NCBI GenBank assembly: GCA_039707655.1
Contig: CM077671.1
Location: 303,056,509-303,120,508 of the forward strand
Direction of reading: 5' to 3'
DNA from: Elymus sibiricus
Taxonomy: Eukaryota; Streptophyta; Magnoliopsida; Poales; Poaceae
Length of the DNA stretch: 64,000 nucleotides
Part shown: piece after piece, positions 22,366 to 31,929 of the stretch
Position numbering within the stretch: the stretch's first letter is position 1
Layout of the letters: each line of letters starts with the position of its first letter
Made by a program: the position numbers and the translations under genes
Notes under the pieces: model-generated
Told to the model about the DNA's origin: nothing
Databases searched by the model: none
What the model saw: the letters and a program-made list of their open reading frames with translations, nothing else

Positions 22366-25005
22366 TTATAAATACAGTCGTAGAGAAATTTCATCTTGCT
22401 CTCCTCCGATTTGGATCGCTTCTTCATTTATGGGCAGTCCCAACCGCAACTCCAAACATACATCAGTTGCCGCTGCTGCATCCACATCTCTCGTCGCCTC
22501 CTCCTCTGCAGCATCCGTGTTGCCTGTCAGCACTGAATTCTCCATTGCATCCGTCAGTAAGGCCTCCGCCTCCTCCTCCGCTACGACATCCGCCTTGTCT
22601 GTCACCACTGAATTCTTCGATGCATCCGCTAATACTGCCTCCGACTTCTCCTCCTCCTCTACAACATCCGTGTTGTCTGTCGCCGCTGAATTCTCCACTG
22701 CACCCGTCGATACTGCTTCTGGCTCCTCCTCGTCCACGCCGTCCGACCAGTCCTCCAATTCACCCTTCACATCGCCCTCGGCCTTGCTGCCTGGCCTGCT
22801 AGTACCATGTTCTCTGCAGAACAAACAATGCATACACACATTGGTTAGCTACTGTTAAAGTTCAGATTAGCAATGGGCCTTCTATTCGTGCGAAGGAATT
22901 CTGCACGAGCACACCGAAGATAAAAAGTATTCCCTCTGTTCACAAATATAAGATGTTTTGGGTATTTCAATATGGACTACATACGGACTGAAATGAGCGA
23001 ACCAACACACTGAAACGTGTCTATATACATCTGATTCAGAAAAAAATTTAGAACATCTTATATTTGTGAACAGAGGGAATATGAACAAACACAAGGAATG
23101 TAAAACAGAGTACTAAGTCAAGAGCAGTAACCATTGAAAGCGACATCCTCTCAGCGAAAGGAAATGAAACATGAGTAATATGGTACATACTCATTGTTTG
23201 GTCGGATGTGAGCCATTATTTTCTTGTTCTCCTCCCTTTCACACCAGCTCTTCAATTTTGGACAATCCAAAATATGCAGATCCTTCATGTTGGTGAGTTT
23301 ATTTATGCTGCCTGGCAAAGATTCAATGGCAGGGCATCTGTGGATGGCAAGCTTTTCAAGATTGGTGAGATCTCCTAACCATTCCGGCAATGATGTGATA
23401 TTGTTGCAGTCACTAAGATGTATCAACCTAAGGGAGGCGAGTCTTTGCAAACTCCGTGTGAATCCGTTGAACATGTTGCAGGACACGATCTTCAATTCCC
23501 GAAGAGAGGTGAGGTCACCCAAGTGTTTTTCTAGTGGCCCCATCCAGCAATTAGTCAAACATAGTGACTTGAGGGAGGATAGGGCATCAATAGTATGCGA
23601 TAAAGTCTTGAGATCGCGGCAATCTTTGAGAGTTAAACTATAGAGGCCAGGGAGGCTGTGAAGCAAAGTCCAGTTATATAGAGCTAGGTTGCAGTTTTTG
23701 ACCACCAGTTGATTTACTGGAACAGAGGACAGTAGCTAACCATTGGTGAAAGGCGGGTCTCGTCACTATAACCATGTAGCTCAAGGCACGGCAGATAAGG
23801 TGGCAATAATTCTCCTAACAGGGTATTGCCTTCCATGGATAATTGGGAGCCCACAGTCCAGCAAAGTTTCAGCTTTTGAGTCCTTCCTTCCAGTGCCATT
23901 CTTATTTGCTCTGCATCTTTTGTAGACTTCACGTTTTCAAGACAACTTATCTCAAGCTCTTCCAAGTTTGCTTCCTCGAGCTGAACAATGTTTGTGTTCC
24001 TATATGCTTCTCCATTAGCGGCTTTAACCACAAGCTGACGACTTTTCAAACTGCGGCAGTTCCTCACATCTATCGACTGAAGAGACCTGATTTCACCTAT
24101 CCTTTTGGCTATGCTCTTCAGTCTAATGCAGCCTGAGAGGTCTAATGTTTGCAGATTGTTGAGTTCACCTAAACTTTCAGGTAGATCACGGAGAAATCTA
24201 TTATGGGACAAATCCAAATGCTCCAGACTGGAAAAGCCACTGATATATTCAAGAAATTCATAAGTTCGCTCTACTGACTGTGAGTAAAAGATAGGATTCA
24301 GGAACATGGATAGGTTTAAATACTCTAGTTTGGTGAGCTGGCCCAGAACATCTTTTAGCCCTTGGAGACGGGACTGCTGTTGATAAAGATAACAGCAAGG
24401 GTGTGACAAGTTCAAGTGCTGGAGATTGGTAAGGCCAACAAGAGCTTTCTCAACCCCTTCAAAACAAGACCAGAATGATAAATCTAGGTGTGCCAAATTT
24501 TTTAGCTTCCCAAATGATTCCGGCAGTTTACCTAGTCCATGACAACGTGATAAATCAATGTGCAACATATTTATTAGATTCCCAAATGACTCAGGCAGCC
24601 TGACAAGTTGATATGCACCAAATTTGTGAGATACCCAAATGATTCCGGTAAGTTTACCAATGCAGAGCACCCTGATAGGTTGATATGCATCAAATGCATT
24701 AGCTTCCCAAAAGACGGAGATAGACTAACTATTCCAGAGCACTGTGATAAGTTGATGTGCACCAAATTTATTAGCTTCCCGAATGATTGCGGCAGTTTTT
24801 CTAGTCCAGAGCAGCCTGATAAATCGATATGCTTCAAACTAGTTAGCTTCCAAAATGAATCGGGAAAATTTACAAGTCCAGAGCATCTTGATAAGTCAAT
24901 ATGCAACAGATTTGTGAGCTTCCCAAATGATTCCGATAGATTTACTAGTCGGGAGCTTCCCGGTGCAGGTGACTGCTCCACGTTCAAATGACACGACGGT
25001 CGCAC
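22366..25005 (-). pseudogene. LRR resistance-type pseudogene, no NB-ARC domain
   Basis: The minus strand encodes a long leucine-rich repeat protein. The first part (25005-24510) has seven very regular 24-residue repeats of the type L-x2-LP-ESFGKL-x-NL-x-HI(N/D)LS-x-C. It is followed by more diverged repeats (24500-23710 and 23705-23191) ending in NLR-like LPxxLGxLxxLxxLxIxxC units. The last intron, 22814-23190, has a GTATGT donor and TGCAG acceptor that join in frame. The last exon (22813-22366) adds an acidic tail with three imperfect repeats (TDnxxxEEE) and the words LELRLGL and LRLYL. A frameshift near 24600 and another near 23705-23740 break the frame. The 5' side stops at a transposon, and I see no P-loop upstream. 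It was most likely the C-terminal half of an NLR, though an LRR-only protein cannot be excluded. Confidence 0.8.
22930..23079. mobile_element. Stowaway MITE, 150 bp, in the last intron of the LRR pseudogene
   Basis: The ends TTCCCTCTGTTCACAAATA and TATTTGTGAACAGAGGGAA are perfect inverted repeats, which continue inward as AAGATGTT / AACATCTT. TA flanks both sides (22928-22929 and 23080-23081). This is the standard Stowaway (Tc1/mariner-type) structure, without coding capacity. Confidence 0.92.
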
Positions 25006-25061
25006 ATCCGTTCATATGCCGCCCACATTAATGCCACACGGTTGCCGAGGCGGCTAATTGC

Positions 25062-25069
25062 TATATAAA
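25062..25069 (+). promoter_or_regulatory. TATA box of the TIR-element gene
   Basis: TATATAAA lies 75 bp before the ATG at 25137, preceded by GC-rich DNA. The spacing fits a plant core promoter with a short leader. Confidence 0.55.
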
Positions 25070-25136
25070 CTGCCGCCCCGGCCATAGTCGCGGTCATCCA
25101 CCTCCGATCATTTCTCCTCCCCGCACCACTCTCACC

Positions 25137-25719
25137 ATGGCTTCCTCGTGCTTCAAAGTTCTATGGGACGGATTGGCGACGAACCATCAAAAGGAGATGG
25201 CCGCCATTGCTTTCGGCTGGCTGGACGGATGACGTCCCGGTGAAGGATGCGGCCGACGACGAGCCGACGCCACCCTCCTCCTCCTCCGTGCCACCCTCGT
25301 CGGTGCATTGCATCATGACCATCATCGAGGCCCATGCCCATTACATGGATATGGTGCAGGAGGAGCCAGAGGAACAATTCCGAGATGCGCAGGCCGACGC
25401 CACCTACGACCATGACCTTCTCTAGGAGCACCAGCGGGCAGGGGAGCAACTCGCTGCCGATAGGGCGATCGCGCTGGAAGCGAACCTGGCGAAGCAGGCG
25501 GCGTTGCTCGAGTTCTACCGCTCTACCTGCCAAATCTGCCCTGACCATCGTGAGGCCGACTACAAGGAGTTCGACGAGGCGGTGGAGAGGTGTGGGGCAA
25601 TACAGACGACGAGGCAGTGGACATCGCCGGCTCCGTCGAGGCCGCGCCCCGCAGCCACGACCACGAAGCCGACACGTCCGCGGGCACCGCCGGCAACAAG
25701 GAAGAGTAGAGCACGGTAG
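25137..25719 (+). pseudogene. uncharacterised TIR-element ORF, one frameshift and one stop
   Basis: The frame starts MASSCFKVLWDGLATNHQKE at 25137 in a CACCATGG context. A frameshift near 25210-25230 moves it to a frame that runs from 25207 to 25719, interrupted only by TAG at 25423-25425. The middle is Ala/Glu-rich and helix-prone; the end is Pro/Arg/Lys-rich. I do not recognise a domain. Similar short ORFs are common passengers of grass TIR elements, an impression from memory. Confidence 0.45.
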
Positions 25720-26245
25720 GTCGTTGCCGCTCGGGTCCCAAGAAGGCCACTGCTCCTCCCCTCCCGTTGAAGCAAAGCTTGGCGGCCTCAACATCGGCGG
25801 CCGATTAGCCGCTTGGCGGCGACGTGCACGCGCACAACTTCACTTTTCAAGGCTCCGATGGAGGAGGTTACGGAGGCGAAGCTGGAGAAGGCGAAGTTTC
25901 AGTTCTCGGAGCTCATGGCCGGACACGGGGAATGAGCGCCGGCGATCATAGAGGTGTATTAATTATACCTCCAGAGCCGGACGAGCACCGCTTAATTGAT
26001 GTAAATGTAATAAAATACGTCATGTTTATATGAAATCCGTCATGTTTAAATGAAATCCGGCATGTTTATATGAAATTCGGCCGTGTTTGCACGAATTTCG
26101 TCTGGTTAGATCGGGTAGTGTTTGAAATGTATACGGTTAAGGTTGGATGGCAGCCTCTCGCATTTGTGTCCGCCGACTGAAATCCCTCTATCCGCGAACG
26201 AATACCAAAAAATATTTACGGGTTACCGTTGAAGATGTCCTTATT

Positions 26246-26545
26246 CCAACTCGAAGAAAACAGTAAAGTGGTCCAAGACCGCCATCACCTTCGGCAAGAA
26301 GACTACACCAAGAACGTGATCTAGCCCGGGCGTTTTCCGTTGGTTGTAAATAATTCCATCGCTAATTGTTCTGCGGGTACTCATTTTCGAGAGGAAGTTA
26401 TTTGAGCGTCATTTCCACTAACGCTCAGGATTGCCTCCACATTCCCTGATCTATGATCGAGCCTATCCACTCTAGTCTTTTCACGGAATAGTTCCAGGGT
26501 CATCAGTTGAACCCATTGGGTCGGTCATACTTGCAGTATCAATAG
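26246..26545 (+). pseudogene. gypsy aspartic-protease region, 5' piece
   Basis: The plus strand reads LKWSKTAITFGKKDY, then a PGRFPLVVN block, then, after decay and a stop, SFHGIVPG and EPIGSVILAVS. These are successive conserved blocks of the protease region of plant gypsy gag-pro polyproteins. The frame breaks at 26545 inside a Ser-Leu codon pair and resumes at 42458, so a TIR element has inserted here. The active-site aspartate block itself is not recognisable. Confidence 0.65.
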
Positions 26546-27543
26546 GGCATCTTAAGCCGATCCCTTACATTTTAGAGGACTAAACAATCAAGTGAGAAGT
26601 GAAATTTACTTTTTTAATGGTGTCTGGACCTAACCGATCTCCTATAGCTAATTTTTCCTCAATTATTTTAGCCTAACTGCATGAACTTCAAACAATTGCA
26701 CATTATATCATCAACCATTAAAATGTTTTCAAAATAAACATGCAAAACATATAAATCGTTAAAAAGCATATGGTTTCACAGATCAATATTCAAATTTAAG
26801 CATGCATACTTCATCCAAAGGCATCCCATCGATGAAGATTGATCCAACATCACCAACATAAAATCACCATTGCCACCACCATACACGAACTCAAACGGAT
26901 CGAGGCCTATCATAGGCATGCACGAACTCAAACGCCATCTTCCCCAAAGAAATCACCATTGCCACCACCATACACATAGCCACCCCCATCACCACCATCG
27001 CCACCACATTCTCTCGGCCACCACCATCCACACGGCCACCACCACCACAATTCCGAAGAGAGACCTTCATTTGGGTCCTCCCTCCGAGTGAGCTCCCAAA
27101 ACTTTTTGTGGTATCATCCATTGGGTTCATGAACATGATGGCACAGTCTTCGGCTTTCTTTGCACTCTGAAGCCTCTCCTCCTCGAGTGCAAGTCTACGC
27201 TCCTTCACCTTTAACTTTTCCTCTTCGGCCGTCAACTTGCATTTTCACTTCTCTTCCTCCAATATCTTGAGCTCATTCCATCTTCTCGTCTTCTCTTCCT
27301 TGTGTTCAGCTGCCAACACATTGGCCTTAATCATGGCCGCATGTTCATCTTCGCATGTGCCACGGAATGGTCCTCTCCTCTTTCTCTCTTTTTCTATCTT
27401 GTTGCCATCTGGTCTCTTGTTTGCATCTTCGTCCTCCTTGTCATCATCCTCAACAGGTATGCTCAAACTTGATCTCTTTGGAGTGGTCTCGTTGTTTCTT
27501 TGAATCCACTTCTCATTGACCACAAGCTCTTTGTAGCAATTAT

Positions 27544-29132
27544 TGATGATCCACAAGTATAGGGGATCAATTGTATTCTTTCGATAAGTAATAGTTTCGA
27601 ACCCAACGAGGAGAAGAAGGAATTGATAGGCAGTTTTCAGCTAGGGCTTCACTACAAGTGTTGTAAGAGAGTTTGGTAGCAAGACAATTGATAACAAGGT
27701 ACCAAGTAGCAAGATAGCAATATGCATCAAGTGGCCCAATCCTTAATTATGCTAAGGACAAGCCAGCGATACTTCTTATAGTGATTAAGACGTTCTCGAG
27801 GACACACGGGGATATCGCCAAGTTACTTTCATCATGATTCATTGACTTACGTTCATTGCCTTGGTAAGTGTTATGTGGGTGGACCGGAGCTAAGGTACTG
27901 TTCTTACTTGAACAAATACCTACTTATGATTATACTCTTCATGCAAGCATCTGCAACTACAAGAGAAGTAAATAATATAAATCTAACCATAGCATAAGCA
28001 ATTGGATCCAAGCAACCCCTTATAGAGTAATTCATAAACTGAGGTTTAGGTTTCTATCACTCCCGCAACCCATGATCCACAAACTAATTAGATAATGCCT
28101 CCCCCTAGGCCCAAACATGATAAAGTGTCATGTAGTCTGTTAGAGTATTACATATATAGCCATGTAACCTTTTCGTATTTACCTTATTGTATAAGGGGTT
28201 TCCTGCATATATTCCACACCTGTACATGTATATATACTGGCCTATGGCCTCCTGGAAATACAAGTTGCATATTTCTGACGTTCACATAACACCACTAGAG
28301 GAAGAACAACACATAATAATATCAAAACAATGAACGGTTATCAACTTCACATGATTACGACTAACTACTCACAACTCATCATACTGATCATGATCAGGGG
28401 GTATAAACATATGATTCACAATCTGAACATAATAATCTTCCGCCAATTAAACCAACAAGCATTAACTATAAGATGTAATCAACACTACTAACACCCCCAC
28501 GTACCAATCTGAGGTTTGATACAAAGACTGGACACAAAGGATGAACTAGAGTTTGGGGATGAGATGGTGCTGATGAACATGATGATCCACACGATGAACT
28601 GAGTGTTGGTGATGATGAAGGCTTCGATTCTCCCCTCCCAAAGGGAAGTTTCTTCGGCGAAATCGCTCCACCGGAGAGCAAAAGTGCTCCACCCAAGTTT
28701 CACCTCATAGGCGGCGACGGGAAGTCCCGAAACTTTTCTGTGATTTTTTCTAGAAATGGGATATTATGGCTAAAGGGCATCGGAGGGCGAGCCACGACGG
28801 CCTCACATGGATATGTGGTGTGACCGGGGGGTAGGCCACGCCACTTGTCCATGTGGCTGGCTGGTGGCCCTCTTGTGCTACTTCTTCGCTCCAATATTCT
28901 TCATATATTCTAAAATATTTCTTCAAACATCCACGCTTCGTTTTGAGCTCTCGAGAATTGCTTTATCTTCTGTTGTTATTTTGGGTCCAGAATTCCAGTT
29001 GCACGTAATCTCCCTCTCTTTGTATAACGTGTATTTTAAGAGTGAAAAGGCATTAGAATTGCACCATATGAAATATATCATTGAAATAAGATATATTACA
29101 GTAGGAAATAATGATGCAAAATGGACGTATCA
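27544..29132 (-). mobile_element. solo LTR of a Sabrina-like gypsy element, about 1.59 kb
   Basis: The plus-strand ends are TGATGATCCACAAGTATAGG and GCAAAATGGACGTATCA. The flanks are ATTAT (27539-27543) and ATGAT (29133-29137), one mismatch apart. It sits inside the NAM-associated reading frame. The name Sabrina is recalled from its distinctive termini. A piece of about 135 bp at 28138-28273 starting GTTAGAGTATTACATATATA appears to be a further insertion, since the text around it rejoins as GTAGTC/GACGTTC. The orientation is not certain. Confidence 0.75.
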
Positions 29133-30689
29133 ATGATACAATGCGAAGGGCTTTTGACCAAACTTCTTGTTTCTTTGTCTGAAGAGATCTTGGATGACAG
29201 GGCCATATTCGATGACCGGCTCACCTCTCGGTGGTGCATGGTTCAGTTGATCAATGCGACCGGACCATGGCTTGCATTGGTCTTGGATGGGACCCCAACG
29301 ATGCCCAAGAGATCCTTGGGTGCAACTTGATGTGACATCCACGGAGTTGTTGTAGTACTCGGCAATTCTCCCCCAAAAACGTTCCTTTCATTGGTTTGTT
29401 CCAACAGTTGCATCAAGGGAGATGTTCATCCATGTATACCACAAGGCACCATCTTCAATTTGGTTGTTGTTGCGAGTCCTTGTCCTTGGTGGCTTCTGTA
29501 AGAGCACATTTCTCCATGTGTGGTTTTGGTAATTGATGACAACCCCTATGGACTAATGGTTGCCTTGAGTTATATTCGAAGGATTTATCCATAGGCATTT
29601 CTTGAAGTCCATCTGTTGGTTTCGAGGAGTTTATATGGTGACCAAGGTGGTATTCAAGGTTTTATCCAAAGATTGGTCATAGAGAATACAAGATACAAGG
29701 TTGATCAAGACTAAGGCAAAGAATGAATCAAGTTGATTAACACACAAAGCGTACAAGATGTACCGAGAGGGATCAAGTGATCCCATGGTATGGTAAGCAT
29801 TGTCCATTACGCTTTGTGTACTAACCCATGGTCTACGTGAGTGTTCTTTGTAGGGTTAGGTATATTTCCATGGGTTGCATCAAGAGGAAGATCCCATACA
29901 ACCCATGGAAGATGACATCAAGTGGTGATCGTCATCAAGGTTGCGGTGTGCAAGTTCAAGTGAAGCATCACGGAGAGATCATGCTTGAAGCTTGCAGTCC
30001 ATTGTGGTGACAATGGACTTGCGAAGATGTGCCGAAGAGTGGCTCACCCATAGTGGAGTATGGGGGAGCAATCTACTAGTCTTCATCGAGCCGGCGCAAT
30101 CAAGAAAGGTGGTCCATCTTGAGAAGGACAAGATCGTCATCATCTAGCTCAAGTGGACTATGCGCAAGGCAAAGGTTTGACCTTGATAGGGTTTTCTATT
30201 TTACCGGTCTCATGGTGGTAGTTGGGAGACCGGGTTATAGGATCGATAGCCGTACTATCAAGGGGGGCTCTCAAGTGAGTAGCTTGATCGTATCGTTCGT
30301 TGAGAGCTCAAACCATTGCATTCTTGGCATCATCATCTTTCTTGGTTCTTGGTTGGCTTTTCTCTATGTGGGTTCTTGAGCTTATGGTCAGCTTCATGAC
30401 AAGCTCAAGTTCATCGAAAACAGAGTCCATATACATCTTCTATGATGTTTTCGATGTTGGAGTTTTTGCCGGTTCTTCATTCATGGAGGTTTCACATCTC
30501 TATATCATTGGCATTTTCGCTGTTGGATAGCTCTTGTTGTCCTGAATCCAACAAGCTTGAGTTTGCTCAATTCTGAGCTCATTTGCAGAGGTTATGACAG
30601 TTCTGGTCTTACATGTTTTCTTGATGCGATTTCACCGTTGTCCCGACCTGATGCACCGCTCGCTTCAGACATCCGGTTTGACCACCACT

Positions 30690-31090
30690 CCAGGGGTGAT
30701 ACCCTGGAGGTGCTGTCACTGATAGGTCCCCAGCGGTTGTACCGCTGCCCCCGGGCGGTTGTACCGCCCACAGCTGGGTGACCCAGGGTGGCAGCTCTGG
30801 GCGGTTGAACCGGCCCAGCACCGGGCTCCAACCGTACACGGTTCTATTGGGCTCCAGTTGTTGGGCGGACCTGCACCGGTTGTACCGCTATATTATATAG
30901 CCCGGTACTACCGGTGTCCCAAGCGGTTGTACCGCTAGGGACTTTGCCTGGTCCAGCGCTCGGGCCGAGCTGTTGCATCTTGGTGGAACCACCAGCCACC
31001 TTTCTATTGTGGTCCGGTGGTTGGGCGGTTGTACCGCTATATCTATAGCCCGGTTCTACCGCCCGCATCACCGGTTGTACCGCCCCTGTG
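30690..31090. repeat. cluster of GCGGTTGTACCGC-type palindromes in the solo LTR
   Basis: Near-palindromes of the form (G)CGGTTGTACCG(C) occur at least seven times (for example 30732, 30756, 30878, 30922, 31024, 31068), with CCGGTACTACCGG and GGTTCTACC variants between them and TATA-like blocks (TATATTATATAGCCC, TATATCTATAGCCC) beside two of them. Confidence 0.8.
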
Positions 31091-31412
31091 CAATTCTGCA
31101 CATAACGGGCAGATTTGTGGGGATCTATTTAAGGGGGTCTTCTTCCCCAATGGTCCCCAACTCTTGAGCTCATGTTTCCCCCCCATTGTTGACCTTCTTA
31201 GAGCTTGCTAACTCTCAATCCCTCCAATGATTCTTGCTCCTTTTTGAGGGAAACGAGAGAGGAGATCTAGATCCACATTTCCACCAATCACTTTCTCCTC
31301 TATGTGAGGGGAACCCATTGGATCTAGATCTTGGAGTTCTTAGTGAGCTCCTTGTTCTTCCTCTCATATTCCTCCATAGCTTTTGTTGTTGTGGTGGGAT
31401 TTGAGTGTGAGG

Positions 31413-31883
31413 TGAGGGAGTCCTGGTTTAAGGGGTCCTCGGGAGGTCGACCTATTGCTTATGGGCCGGACTATATGGGCCACTTGCCGAATACTGGATG
31501 GATTGAAGACCCTGTCTCCAGGAAGGAAGCTTCGAGAATCGTGGCTTGTCCTCCACGTTTGGAGTAGTGAATAGGAATGTTTATCCCTTCGACGTGTAAC
31601 CGACCATGTGTAAACCCTAGGTACCCTCGGCGTCTATATAAGCCAGGGGGTTTTAGGTTGTAGAACAACAGAACTCATCTAGGGTTTTAGCTACTTGATC
31701 TTGAGGTAGATCAACTCTGTAATCCTCATACTATCAATATAATCAAGCAGGACGTAGGGTATTACCTCCATAGGAGGGCCCGAACCTGGGTAAAACCTTG
31801 TCCCCTTCGTCTCTTGTTACCATCGATCCTAGTCTCACAGCTCGGGACCCCCTACCCGAGATCCGCCGGTTTTGACACCGACA
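31413..31883 (+). repeat. 5' LTR of the gypsy element
   Basis: It is 471 bp long and has a TATA-like CTATATAAGCC near 31643. The end CACCGACA is followed directly by TTGGTGCTTTCATTGAG, the expected primer-site position, although I could not assign a tRNA. Confidence 0.92.
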
Positions 31884-31929
31884 TTGGTGCTTTCATTGAG
31901 AGTTCCGTTGTGATCGCCAGAATGAATCG

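Larger units (their letters stand above)
24990..26240 (+). mobile_element. non-autonomous TIR-type element carrying a small gene remnant
   Basis: The right end reads GTTACCGTTGAAGATGTCC, the inverted form of the GGGCATCTTCAAC-like termini found at other places in the window. The left end was not found; the segment appears truncated where the LRR pseudogene begins. Inside are a TATA box, an ATG in good context and a broken ORF. Right after 26240 the sequence changes to gypsy protease remains. Confidence 0.5.

Noticed and set aside
22430..22858. Plus-strand Ser-rich frame of 142 codons
   Set aside because: It is the complement of the acidic tail exon of the LRR pseudogene, whose splice sites and frame agree on the minus strand.
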